The position numbers and the translations under genes were made by a program. Below the pieces are notes generated by a model. It saw nothing but the letters and a program-made list of their open reading frames with translations. It was not told the origin of the DNA and searched no databases. A DNA stretch of 64,000 nt from Kluyvera georgiana ATCC 51603 (lineage in GTDB: Bacteria > Pseudomonadota > Gammaproteobacteria > Enterobacterales > Enterobacteriaceae), in NCBI RefSeq assembly GCF_001654985.1, contig NZ_LXEU01000030.1, positions 1 to 64,000 of the forward strand, in the 5' to 3' direction. This document shows positions 41,032-50,494 of the stretch, one piece after another; position 1 is the first letter of the stretch, and each line of letters begins with the position of its first letter.

Positions 41032-42468
41032 TTGAAACGCCTCTCTCTTTCGCCCCGATCGCTGCGCCAACTGGTGACGCTGGCCTTTCTGCTGATTCTG
41101 CTGCCGCTGCTGGTGCTGGCGTGGCAGGCCTGGCAGAGCCTGAACATACTGAGCGCGCAGGCCGAGCAGACTAACCGCACCACGCTTATCGACGCTCGCC
41201 GCAGTGAAGCGATGGCTAATGTCGCGCTGGATATGGAGCGTAGTTACCGCCAGTATTGCGTGCTGGATGACCCTACGCTGGCGAAGGTGTACCAGAATCA
41301 ACGGAAGCGCTATAGCGATATGCTGGACGCGCACGCTGGCGTGCTGCCTGATGAAACCCTTTACCAGCGTCTGCGCCAGAATCTGCACGACCTGACGCAG
41401 CTTCAGTGCACGAACAGCGGCCCGCAGAAAGAGGCGTTGGCCAGGCTGGAAGCATTCTCCAGCGCCAACGCTGAACTGGTGCAGGCCACCCGCACCGTCG
41501 TCTTCTCCCGTGGGCAGCAGCTTCAGCAGGCAATTGCCGAGCGCGGCCAGTTCTTTGGCTGGCAGGCGCTGGTGCTGTTCCTGGTAAGTCTGGCGATGGT
41601 GCTGCTGTTTACCCGCATGATCATCGGGCCGGTGAAGGGCATTGAGAGTATGATTAACCGCCTGGGGGAAGGGCAATCGCTGGATGGCGAAGTGATGTTC
41701 CGTGGCCCGCGCGAGCTGCGATCCGTCGGGCAGCGCATTATCTGGCTGAGCGAGCGTCTGTCGTGGCTGGAATCACAGCGCCATCAGTTTCTGCGTCACC
41801 TTTCTCACGAGTTAAAAACGCCGCTTGCCAGCATGCGCGAAGGTACCGAACTGCTGGTCGACCAGGTGGTTGGGCCGCTTACCGCCGAGCAAAAAGAGGT
41901 GGTTGCTATTCTGGATAGCAGCAGCCGCAACCTGCAAACCCTGATTGAACAGCTGCTGGACTATAACCGTAAGCTCAGCGAAACTGCCGTACGGATGGAG
42001 TATGTCGCGCTGGCGCCGTTGATCGAGATGGTCGTTTCCGCGCACAGCCTGCCCACGCGAGCTAAAATGATGCGCACGCAGGTCGACCTGCAGGCGGCTG
42101 GCTGCCTGGCGGAGCCGACGCTATTAATGAATGCACTGGATAATCTCTACTCGAATGCGGTGCACTATGGCACTGAATCCGGTAACATTTATCTCCGAAG
42201 CCGTCGGGAAGGGGGGCGAGTTTCTATTGATGTCATCAATACCGGCTCACCTATCCCGGACGCAGAAAAATTAATGATTTTCGAGCCTTTCTTCCAGGGC
42301 AGCCACCAGCGCAAAGGCGCGGTGAAAGGGAGCGGTCTGGGGTTAAGCCTGGCGCGCGATTCAGTGCGCAAAATGCACGGCGAACTGCATCTCCTTGACG
42401 CTCAGGACGGCAACGTCTGTTTTCGCATCGAGCTTCCGGCCCCTGGGCTTGAAAAAACAACCACCTAA
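41032..42468 (+). CDS. glrK: Sensor histidine kinase GlrK (QseE)
   Basis: A 478-residue two-component sensor. Two membrane segments (about 15-32 and 175-195) flank a periplasmic domain; a HAMP-like linker precedes the phosphoacceptor helix FLRHLSHELKTPLASMREGTELL, whose His is autophosphorylated, and the ATPase domain shows N box DNLYSNAVHYG and G boxes GSGLGLSLAR. It phosphorylates GlrR and so activates glmY. It starts with TTG at 41032; no strong Shine-Dalgarno is visible, as noted for the same gene in E. coli. Confidence 0.94.
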   Translation: MKRLSLSPRSLRQLVTLAFLLILLPLLVLAWQAWQSLNILSAQAEQTNRTTLIDARRSEAMANVALDMERSYRQYCVLDDPTLAKVYQNQRKRYSDMLDAHAGVLPDETLYQRLRQNLHDLTQLQCTNSGPQKEALARLEAFSSANAELVQATRTVVFSRGQQLQQAIAERGQFFGWQALVLFLVSLAMVLLFTRMIIGPVKGIESMINRLGEGQSLDGEVMFRGPRELRSVGQRIIWLSERLSWLESQRHQFLRHLSHELKTPLASMREGTELLVDQVVGPLTAEQKEVVAILDSSSRNLQTLIEQLLDYNRKLSETAVRMEYVALAPLIEMVVSAHSLPTRAKMMRTQVDLQAAGCLAEPTLLMNALDNLYSNAVHYGTESGNIYLRSRREGGRVSIDVINTGSPIPDAEKLMIFEPFFQGSHQRKGAVKGSGLGLSLARDSVRKMHGELHLLDAQDGNVCFRIELPAPGLEKTTT

Positions 42469-42485
42469 ATCAATATCGAGTGACT

Positions 42486-43178
42486 ATGCCCCAACGATTA
42501 GCACGTACGGGTCAACGACTACGGCAGTGGCGAGATGGCCTGTTAGGCCTGGCCTGCGTGATGCTCTCCGGATGTAACGCCACGCTTTTACCGCACAATG
42601 CGGGCGCCAGCGGCGAGGTCAGCGAGCCGCGACAGCAGGTGGCGGATTATCTGTCGACCAATTGCGATGACATCTGGTCGCTGAATGGCGGTACTGCCGA
42701 AAACAATCCACTTTACTGGTTGCGCGGTATGGACTGTGCCGACCGTCTGGCGGCGGCCCGCGCCCGTGCCGAAGCGAACTCTCTGGTAGCCGACAGCTGG
42801 CAGGGCGCGTTTAAGCGCGGCATCCTGTTGGCAAACGCCAAAATTGCCCCCGCGGAGCGGCGTCAGCTGGTCAGCGACATTGACGCGCTGAGCCCGCAGA
42901 TTCCTACCCGCATTCGTCCACTCTACCAGGTATGGCGCGATGGTCAGGCGCTGCAATTGTCATTGTCCGAGGAGCGACTGCGCTATAGCAAACTGCAGGA
43001 AACCAGCGATGGTCAGCTGGACGCGCTGCGTCTGCAGCAGCAGCAGCTCCAGGCTGAACTGGATCTCACCACCCGCAAACTGCAAAACCTGACGGATATC
43101 GAACGCCAGCTTTCCAGCCGTAAGCCGGGCGCTGATATATCACATCCGGCGGCATCTGATGAGGATAAACATGAGTAA
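42486..43178 (+). CDS. qseG: Outer-membrane lipoprotein QseG
   Basis: About 230 residues, formerly YfhG. An N-terminal lipoprotein signal (LLGLACVMLSGC, lipobox L-S-G-C) is followed by a helical, coiled-coil-like C-terminal half (LDALRLQQQQLQAELDLTTRKLQNLTDIERQL). In E. coli QseG interacts with the sensor and is required for pathogen effector translocation and GlrK activation. A GTG lies two codons upstream (42480); the ATG at 42486 has GAG six bases before it. The stop overlaps the glrR start by eight bases. Confidence 0.88.
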   Translation: MPQRLARTGQRLRQWRDGLLGLACVMLSGCNATLLPHNAGASGEVSEPRQQVADYLSTNCDDIWSLNGGTAENNPLYWLRGMDCADRLAAARARAEANSLVADSWQGAFKRGILLANAKIAPAERRQLVSDIDALSPQIPTRIRPLYQVWRDGQALQLSLSEERLRYSKLQETSDGQLDALRLQQQQLQAELDLTTRKLQNLTDIERQLSSRKPGADISHPAASDEDKHE

Positions 43179-44508
43179 CCGTAAACCTGCGCACCTGCTG
43201 CTGGTGGATGATGATCCCGGTCTGCTTAAGCTGCTGGGGATGCGCCTGGCTAGCGAAGGCTATCGCGTCGATACGGCGGAAAGCGGTCAGCAGGGGCTTC
43301 GCGTGCTGGCGAAAGAGCGTATCGATCTGGTGATTAGCGATCTGCGCATGGACGAAATGGATGGCATGCAGCTGTTCAGCGAAATCCAGAAAGTGCAGCC
43401 GGGTATGCCGGTGATTATACTCACGGCGCATGGCTCTATTCCGGATGCGGTTTCCGCCACGCAGCAAGGCGTGTTTAGTTTCTTAACCAAGCCGGTGGAT
43501 AAAGATGCGCTCTATAAGGCCATCGATGAGGCGTTAGCGCGTTCTTCGCCTGCCAATGATGAGCAGTGGCGGGAAGCCATCGTCACCCGTAGCCCATTGA
43601 TGCTGCGCCTGCTGGAGCAGGCGCAAATGGTGGCGCAATCGGACGTTAGCGTGCTGATTAACGGCCAGAGCGGTACCGGTAAAGAGATTCTGGCGCAGGC
43701 GATTCATAATGCCAGCCCGCGTCACGCAAAGCCGTTTGTGGCGATTAACTGCGGCGCGTTGCCGGAACAGCTACTTGAGTCCGAGCTATTTGGTCACGCT
43801 CGCGGTGCCTTTACCGGCGCGGTCAGCAACCGTGAGGGGCTGTTCCAGGCGGCTGAGGGCGGCACGCTGTTTCTCGATGAAATTGGCGATATGCCCGCGC
43901 CGCTGCAGGTGAAGCTGCTGCGCGTGCTGCAGGAGCGGAAGGTGCGCCCGCTGGGCAGCAACCGCGACCTGGACATTAACGTGCGGATTATTTCCGCCAC
44001 CCACCGGGATCTGCCGAAAGCGATGGCGCGCGGCGAATTCCGTGAGGATCTGTTCTACCGCCTGAACGTGGTGAATCTGAAGATTCCGACGCTTGCCGAA
44101 CGTACCGAAGATATCCCGCTGCTGGCAAACTACCTGCTGCGCCAGGCCGCCGACCGACATAAACCGTTCGTGCGCGCGTTTTCTACCGATGCGATGAAGC
44201 GTTTGATGGCGGCCAACTGGCCGGGCAACGTGCGTCAACTGGTGAACGTGATTGAGCAGTGCGTGGCGCTGACCTCTTCGCCGGTGATCAGCGATGCGCT
44301 GGTGGAGCAGGCGCTGGAAGGGGAAAACACCGCGCTGCCAACCTTTGTCGAGGCGCGTAATCAGTTTGAACTTAACTACCTGCGCAAGCTGCTGCAAATT
44401 ACCAAAGGTAACGTTACCCATGCCGCGAGGATGGCGGGCCGCAACCGTACCGAGTTCTATAAATTACTCTCGCGGCATGAACTGGACGCCAACGATTTTA
44501 AAGAGTAG
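43171..44508 (+). CDS. glrR: Two-component response regulator GlrR (NtrC family)
   Basis: A 445-residue sigma54 activator. The receiver domain has the phosphoacceptor Asp in LVISDLRMDEMDG. The AAA+ domain has Walker A NGQSGTGKE, the sigma54-contacting loop GAFTGA and Walker B GGTLFLDEIGD. A Fis-type helix-turn-helix closes it (NVTHAARMAGRNRTEFYKLLSRH). Its targets are the three boxes before glmY and, in E. coli, the rpoE promoter region, also in this window. The ATG at 43171 has GAGGA upstream. Confidence 0.96.
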   Translation: MSNRKPAHLLLVDDDPGLLKLLGMRLASEGYRVDTAESGQQGLRVLAKERIDLVISDLRMDEMDGMQLFSEIQKVQPGMPVIILTAHGSIPDAVSATQQGVFSFLTKPVDKDALYKAIDEALARSSPANDEQWREAIVTRSPLMLRLLEQAQMVAQSDVSVLINGQSGTGKEILAQAIHNASPRHAKPFVAINCGALPEQLLESELFGHARGAFTGAVSNREGLFQAAEGGTLFLDEIGDMPAPLQVKLLRVLQERKVRPLGSNRDLDINVRIISATHRDLPKAMARGEFREDLFYRLNVVNLKIPTLAERTEDIPLLANYLLRQAADRHKPFVRAFSTDAMKRLMAANWPGNVRQLVNVIEQCVALTSSPVISDALVEQALEGENTALPTFVEARNQFELNYLRKLLQITKGNVTHAARMAGRNRTEFYKLLSRHELDANDFKE

Positions 44509-44560
44509 CACCGTACATACGAGTGATTTATGATACGGTAAGCAACCGGTTACGCGATAA

Positions 44561-44914
<354 letters not shown>

Positions 44915-44951
44915 GCCCGTCCTCATCTGCCTGCGGGGATACGCAGTCGGC

Positions 44952-45032
44952 GTAGGCCGGATAAGGCGTTTACGCCGCCATCCGGCACATCACGCGGGTC
45001 CTGCCGGATGGCGCTTTGCTTATCCGGCCTAC
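44952..45032. repeat. REP pair (BIME) between glnB and dtpC
   Basis: GTAGGCCGGATAAGGCG...CATCCGGCA (44952-44987) and TGCCGGATGGCG...CTTATCCGGCCTAC (45002-45032) are two REP units in opposite orientation. They mark the edge between the core glnB region and the cad locus. Confidence 0.92.
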
Positions 45033-45054
45033 AAAGTTTCAGGCGGCCTTTGTA

Positions 45055-46518
45055 TTATTCGTCAGCCTGCGCCAGCGGCGCGCTGGGCGAGCCGAGCAGA
45101 CGTTTCAAGACGACCAGCACCATCATCAGCGCCACGCAACCCAGCGTCCATTCCCCCATCTGTGAGAAAAAGTGCCCGTAGGCGTCGACAGCCGTTTCGC
45201 TGATCTGCGATTCGGTGGTTTTTTGTGCCACCACGCCCGCCAGCCAGTTGGCGACGGAGCCGGTTGCCAGCATGTAGATACCGGTCAGTACGCCAGTGAC
45301 GCCGGGCAGATTCAAGCGGGTAATTTGCGCCATCGCGACCGGGTCAATAAACAACTCCGCGAACCCCATTAGCGCCAGACCCACGATCATCATTCCCATC
45401 GACGCCTGGCCATGGACCTGCGCACCATGTGCGTTCAGCGCCAGCAGCATAAAGCCCGCGGCCATCAACGCCAGGCCAAAGGCGAACTTCAGCCACACCC
45501 GCAGCGTCGAGCTAATCCCCCCTTCCGGACGCGCCAGCCAGGCGAGCACGACGCCAGCGAACATCACCGCAATTGCATTCACTGACTGGAATAGCGCGGT
45601 GGGCACTTCAATATTCAACCAGTGGCGGTTGACGAAGTGGTCAATAAACAGGCTGATGGAGCTGCCGCCCTGCTGTGCCAGCACCCAGAACAGCGTACCG
45701 GTCAGCATCAGCAGAACGATCTGCCCCAGCGCGCGGCGTTGTTGTGGGAAACGCAGCATGATACGCGCCACAATCACCGCGGCGGCGGCACAGACAATGC
45801 TCAGCAGATAACCGGACCAGTCATTCTCCAGCAGCAGCGTAAAGAACACGGGGGCGACGCACAGCATCAGCGCCAGCCAGCCCCAGGTCGGCAGCACAAA
45901 TTTCACCGCGCGCAGCGCCGGGCGATTTACCCCCTGCGTGTGGCGGAAGTGGCGGTGGCCGCTTAAAAACACCAGCAGGCCGATAAACATGCCGACTCCC
46001 GCCAGCGCAAAGCCGACGTGCCAGCCGTACCATTGGGCCGCCAGCCCGCAGGCGATCGGCGCGGCGATGGAGCCGATATTTCCGGCGGCATACAGCAGCG
46101 AGAAACCGCCGTCGCGGCGATGGTCATCCGGCGCGTAAAGCTCGCCGAGCAGGCAGCTGATATTGGATTTAAACAGGCCATAGCCGCAGATAATTATCGC
46201 CAGCGCAACATACAGGCTCCAGGTCGCGTCGGATTCGACGCCGAGCACCACGTGGCCGAGCGTCATCAGTAGCGCACCGGCAATCACCGCCGTGCGGTTG
46301 CCGAGCAGGCGGTCGGCGAGCCAGCCGCCCAGAATAGGGGTCACATAGACCAGAGAAGCGTAAGCGCTGAAAAGGTTGATCGCATGGCTGTCGTTAAAGC
46401 CGAGCTGGTGGGTGAGATAAAGGATGAGGAGGGCGCGCATGCCGTAAAAGCTGAAGTATTCCCAAATTTGAATCGCCACGATGTAGTAGATCGCGCGCGG
46501 TTGTGAGGGTGTTTTCAT
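45055..46518 (-). CDS. dtpC: Dipeptide/tripeptide:proton symporter DtpC
   Basis: A 487-residue POT/PTR2-family transporter (formerly YjdL). The N-terminus has the family fingerprint around [17 protein letters not shown], and [15 protein letters not shown] is the second signature. About 14 hydrophobic segments are visible. In E. coli it lies next to cadBA and prefers dipeptides with a positive side chain such as lysine, which fits the neighbouring lysine decarboxylase system. It follows cadA with a terminator between. Confidence 0.92.
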   Translation of the reverse strand: MKTPSQPRAIYYIVAIQIWEYFSFYGMRALLILYLTHQLGFNDSHAINLFSAYASLVYVTPILGGWLADRLLGNRTAVIAGALLMTLGHVVLGVESDATWSLYVALAIIICGYGLFKSNISCLLGELYAPDDHRRDGGFSLLYAAGNIGSIAAPIACGLAAQWYGWHVGFALAGVGMFIGLLVFLSGHRHFRHTQGVNRPALRAVKFVLPTWGWLALMLCVAPVFFTLLLENDWSGYLLSIVCAAAAVIVARIMLRFPQQRRALGQIVLLMLTGTLFWVLAQQGGSSISLFIDHFVNRHWLNIEVPTALFQSVNAIAVMFAGVVLAWLARPEGGISSTLRVWLKFAFGLALMAAGFMLLALNAHGAQVHGQASMGMMIVGLALMGFAELFIDPVAMAQITRLNLPGVTGVLTGIYMLATGSVANWLAGVVAQKTTESQISETAVDAYGHFFSQMGEWTLGCVALMMVLVVLKRLLGSPSAPLAQADE

Positions 46519-46534
46519 GTGAACTCCTTGCGGC

Positions 46535-46565
46535 GTGAAAAAAGGGAAGCGGCATGCCGCTTCCC
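46535..46565 (-). terminator. cadBA operon terminator
   Basis: GGGAAGCGGCATGCCGCTTCCC is an 11-bp perfect palindrome; on the minus strand it is followed by TTTTTTCACG. It lies 12 bp after the cadA stop and just before dtpC, so dtpC may be transcribed partly by read-through. Confidence 0.88.
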
Positions 46566-46577
46566 TCTACTTTTTTA

Positions 46578-48725
46578 TTATTTGTTGTTTGCTGCTTTCA
46601 GCACTTTTACGGTGTAACGGCCGTCAGCCTGACGATAAGCGCCATGGATGTCGGTTTCGAAGCCCGGATAGTGCGCGCCGATTTCGCACAGCATCTGCAG
46701 GAACTCCAGCACCGGACGGCTCTGCTCGGTGATTTTTTCACCCGGCATCACCAGCGGAACACCCGGAGGATACGGCAGGATCATGTTGGCGTTAACGCGG
46801 CCTACCATCTCATCGAGATAAACCTCTTCGGTTTCACCGTGCAGCTCTTTCTGGAAGGCGGCATACGGCGTCATTTCCATTTCCGGCAGTACTTCAAACG
46901 CGCGGAACATCAGGTCCGGCAGGTTGTGATGCTCAACCAGTTTATGGATATTCTGCGCCAGTTCCTGAATACGCATGTTTTCATAAAACTCCGGTGCCTC
47001 GCGGTACAGCGCCGGCAGGATGTTTTTCACGCGCAGGTTCAGGTCGAACGCGCGTTTGAACTCGGTCAGCGCGCGCAGCAGGCTCAGCGCCTTGGTTTTA
47101 TCGATCCCGATGCTGAACAGGAACAGCAGGTTGTACGGGCCGGTTTTCTCAACGATGATGCCGCGCTCGTCGAGATACTTCGCCACCAGGCTTGCCGGAA
47201 TACCGAACTCGTCCATGGTGCCGTCTTTCTTCATCCCCGGGGTCAAAATGGTGACTTTGATCGGGTCGAGGTACATGTGTTCGTTATCGATGTTTTTGAA
47301 GCCGTGCCACGGGCTGTCGGAGCGTAGCGGCCAGCATTCCGGGCCATCGATGTGATCCGGCTGCCAGACATCAAAGAACCAGCCTTCAGATTCGCCTTTC
47401 AGACGTTTGATCTCTTTACGGAACTTGATCGCGCGTTCGATAGAGCCATTAATCAGGCGCTTACCGGCATTACCTTTCATCATCGCCGCGGCGGTTTCGG
47501 TGGAGGCCACGATACCGTAGTGCGGAGAGGTGGTGGTGTGCATCATGTAGGCTTCGTTGAAAGTCTCTTCGTTGACATCACCCTTCACGTGAATCATCGA
47601 AGCCTGAGAGAACGCGGCCAGCAGCTTGTGCGTAGACTGGGTTTCATAGATCACTTTGCCTTCTACACGGCCACCGCTCATCCCGCATTTACCGGCATAA
47701 ATCGGCGAGAAGTTGGTATAAGGCACCCACGCGGAGTCGAAGTGAATGGATTTCACATCCAGCGTTTTCTTGATGTAGTCGGTGTTGTACAGCAGGCCGT
47801 CGTAGGTGGAGTTGGTGATAACGGCGTGTACCGGCCAGGTGGCGTTCGGCGTCTCTTTCACGCGTTTGGCAATCGTCGCGTGCTGGAATTCGCTTTGCGG
47901 AATCCCACCCAGAATGCCGTAGGCGTTACGGGTCGGGCGGAAGTAGATTGGCGTAATGTCGCTCATCATCATCAGATGGGTTAGCGATTTGTGGCAGTTA
48001 CGGTCAATCAGTACGGTGCTGCCCGCCGGGGCGGAGTACATGCCGACAATCTTGTTGGCGGTAGAGGTGCCGTTGGTCACCATGTAGCTACGTTCGGCGT
48101 TAAAGACGCGGGCGATATACTCTTCCGCTTCTTTGTGCGGGCCGGAGTGGTCAAGCAAAGAACCCAGTTCGGAAACGGAAATCGACACGTCTGACTTCAT
48201 GGTATTCGGGCCGAAGAAGTCATAGAAGATGCTGCCGACAGGGCTTTTCTGGAAAGCGGTACCGCCCATGTGGCCTGGCGTACAGAAGGTGTATTTGCCT
48301 TCGCGAACATATTTGAACAGCGCTTTGGTCAGCGGCGGCAGAATGGTATCGATGTATTCATCGGTATTCTGGCGAATTTTAGCCGCGATATCGGCGGCGG
48401 CGCCCAGCGCGTACTCGAAGAAGCGAACCTGCATGCGCAGATCGTTGAGGCTCACGTCGAGGGTGGAGTAGCTGTTAGCGAAAGCGTAAACGGGCATGTA
48501 CTCGTTCATCGCGCTGATCTCTTCACACAGCTCGAGATTGTATTTATCCCAGTCGAAGATCACGCCGCACAGACGGGCGTTGTTTTCAATCAGCTTCAGC
48601 AGGTCTTCGCGGTCATTTGGGTAAACAATCTGGAAGTTCAGGCCTTCCAGGGCGCGGTGAAGCTCACGGATAGGCTCTTCTTTAAAGTAGACGCCCATGT
48701 GATTCATGATAGCAATAACGTTCAT
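46578..48725 (-). CDS. cadA: Inducible lysine decarboxylase CadA
   Basis: A 715-residue PLP enzyme that converts lysine to cadaverine with proton consumption, for acid resistance. The N-terminal wing (FDWDKYNLELCEEI), the PLP core with the pyridoxal lysine in STHKLLAAFSQAS, and the C-terminal domain (LPYPPGVPLVMPGE) follow the family order. A second in-frame ATG is four codons upstream (48737) with GGAAA before it; the inner ATG gives the E. coli length. It is 78 bp after cadB and co-transcribed with it. Confidence 0.97.
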   Translation of the reverse strand: MNVIAIMNHMGVYFKEEPIRELHRALEGLNFQIVYPNDREDLLKLIENNARLCGVIFDWDKYNLELCEEISAMNEYMPVYAFANSYSTLDVSLNDLRMQVRFFEYALGAAADIAAKIRQNTDEYIDTILPPLTKALFKYVREGKYTFCTPGHMGGTAFQKSPVGSIFYDFFGPNTMKSDVSISVSELGSLLDHSGPHKEAEEYIARVFNAERSYMVTNGTSTANKIVGMYSAPAGSTVLIDRNCHKSLTHLMMMSDITPIYFRPTRNAYGILGGIPQSEFQHATIAKRVKETPNATWPVHAVITNSTYDGLLYNTDYIKKTLDVKSIHFDSAWVPYTNFSPIYAGKCGMSGGRVEGKVIYETQSTHKLLAAFSQASMIHVKGDVNEETFNEAYMMHTTTSPHYGIVASTETAAAMMKGNAGKRLINGSIERAIKFRKEIKRLKGESEGWFFDVWQPDHIDGPECWPLRSDSPWHGFKNIDNEHMYLDPIKVTILTPGMKKDGTMDEFGIPASLVAKYLDERGIIVEKTGPYNLLFLFSIGIDKTKALSLLRALTEFKRAFDLNLRVKNILPALYREAPEFYENMRIQELAQNIHKLVEHHNLPDLMFRAFEVLPEMEMTPYAAFQKELHGETEEVYLDEMVGRVNANMILPYPPGVPLVMPGEKITEQSRPVLEFLQMLCEIGAHYPGFETDIHGAYRQADGRYTVKVLKAANNK

Positions 48726-48752
48726 AGTCATAGTCATGTTTCCAGGTAAAGG

Positions 48753-48793
48753 AGGCCCTTCCCACCGCGTTAGCGGCAGGGGAGGAAGGGCCT
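48753..48793 (-). repeat. Hairpin in the cadB-cadA intercistronic region
   Basis: AGGCCCTTCC (48753-48762) pairs with GGAAGGGCCT (48784-48793), with a smaller CCGC/GCGG stem inside. It may tune cadA translation or stability relative to cadB. No T run follows. Confidence 0.8.
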
Positions 48794-48815
48794 GCAGAAA
48801 TAGGGGGGTTAGCGG

Positions 48816-50147
48816 TTAGAGCACTTCAGCCGGTTTGTTGTCGTGGTCGTCATGCTGACGCTGATGCATTTTGCGGCCATAGAACATCAGGATGACCAGG
48901 CTGACGATAAAGGTGCCGGACAGCTCGAAGGAGTTGGCACCCATCAGCGCGATAAAGCAGAACGCACAGCCCAGGATGGAGCACACCAGGCTCGCCGAGT
49001 TACGAATGTTGAAGCCTTCGAAGCGAATCAGGTCAACGCAGGAGTAGAAGTACGGCAGCATGGTCAGCAGAACCGCAATACCGGTCAGTTCACCGAACAA
49101 GTCAGAGGCTTTACCGCCGCTGGAGTTCATGATGGTGATGATAATCATCAGCGCGGTCATTTTGACGGCGGCGAGCAGCAGGCCTTTTTTCGGGATGCCG
49201 TTTTTGTCGACTTCGCCGTAAACTTTCGGGAAGTTACCATCGTTAGCGGCACGAACGCCCGCCTGGCCAACCAGCATCATCCAGGAACCCAGAGAAGTCA
49301 GGCACGCAAAGGCGGTAAAGGCAGACACCATTGGCGCAGCCCAGCTACCCATGATAGTCGAGGCGCTGACGGCGAACGGTGCGCCGGAAGAGGCCATGAC
49401 GGAAGCCGGATACATACCGGAGATAACCTGCGTGGCGGCGATGTAGATAACACCGGCAATCGCGGTACCCAGCATAGTGGCGAGCGGCACGGTACGTTTC
49501 GGGTTTTTCACCATGCCGGTGCTGACGGCGGCAGATTCCACGCCGACGAAGGCCCACAGGCACAGCAGAATACTTTTGATAACCGCGTGCGGATCGGTGG
49601 TTGCCGAGGTGTTCCAGTTAGCCTGATAGGTTGCCATATCAAACCAGTGCCAGCCGATAACGGCGGTGACGACAACCGGGATAAGCACCAGTACCAGACC
49701 AATGGTCGTGAGTCGGCTTACCCAGGTCCCACCGAGCATATTCACGAAGGTGAACAGCCAAACGATGGCAATACAGGCGATACCCGCTGGAATTGGGTCG
49801 TTTAATACTGGGAAGAAGGTCGATAAATAAGAGACGGCGGTAATCCCGATTGCCAGGTTACCAATCCAGTTGGCATGGTAATAAAGCACGCCGGTCTGGA
49901 AACCAAATGCCGGAGATAATTCACCCGCGTAGGCAATTGGGCCACCCTGTTGTGGGTTTTTGGTTGCCAGTCGCGCATAAACATATGCCAGCGACATCGC
50001 GCCAATAATAGAAATTACCCAACCCCAAATTGCAATACCACCGATGCTGGCGAGGTTTGCAGGTAATAAGGCAATGCCGCTCCCCATCATATTCCCGGCG
50101 ACAACGCCGGTGCAGGCAAATAGCCCAATCTTCTTAGCGGAACTCAT
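48816..50147 (-). CDS. cadB: Lysine:cadaverine antiporter CadB
   Basis: A 443-residue APC-superfamily inner-membrane exchanger that imports lysine and exports cadaverine at low pH. The N-terminal segment FACTGVVAGNMMGSGIALLPANLA is the APC substrate-binding unwound helix, and twelve membrane segments can be counted. First gene of the cadBA operon. Confidence 0.97.
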   Translation of the reverse strand: MSSAKKIGLFACTGVVAGNMMGSGIALLPANLASIGGIAIWGWVISIIGAMSLAYVYARLATKNPQQGGPIAYAGELSPAFGFQTGVLYYHANWIGNLAIGITAVSYLSTFFPVLNDPIPAGIACIAIVWLFTFVNMLGGTWVSRLTTIGLVLVLIPVVVTAVIGWHWFDMATYQANWNTSATTDPHAVIKSILLCLWAFVGVESAAVSTGMVKNPKRTVPLATMLGTAIAGVIYIAATQVISGMYPASVMASSGAPFAVSASTIMGSWAAPMVSAFTAFACLTSLGSWMMLVGQAGVRAANDGNFPKVYGEVDKNGIPKKGLLLAAVKMTALMIIITIMNSSGGKASDLFGELTGIAVLLTMLPYFYSCVDLIRFEGFNIRNSASLVCSILGCAFCFIALMGANSFELSGTFIVSLVILMFYGRKMHQRQHDDHDNKPAEVL

Positions 50148-50494
50148 GTTCGTTTCTCCTGAGCAGTATTTTTAAGTCCGGACCGCGAGGTGAGCTATGG
50201 CGAGCGACCCGACCAACTGACGGCAATATTACTGAGCAGGCTAAGAGAAGTCCTAAAGTTAAAGTGAAATAAACACAAACATCGAAAAAATGAGGTGTTT
50301 AGCTTTTTGCATTAACATATCAGGATAAAAAGTTTATATCATGGAAAGGTAAATATTGAGTAATTACAAGGTGGTGTGTTTTCTTCTTGCGGGAGGGGGA
50401 TGTTGCCGCAAGGTAACAATTAAAACCTTGCAACAACATCAATATTACATCTTGCGTGGCCTTATTTAACCATGATAATGATGGCCAACGCCCG
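50148..50494 (-). promoter_or_regulatory. cadBA promoter region with AT-rich CadC/H-NS target
   Basis: The 347-bp gap between cadC and cadB holds no gene. It is strongly AT-rich, unlike its neighbours, as expected of a Pcad region that H-NS silences and CadC opens. An imperfect 13-bp inverted repeat (GTTGCCGCAAGGT at 50402-50414 and ACCTTGCAACAAC at 50425-50437) lies near the cadC end and could be a cadC 3' hairpin. Exact CadC sites could not be placed. Confidence 0.6.
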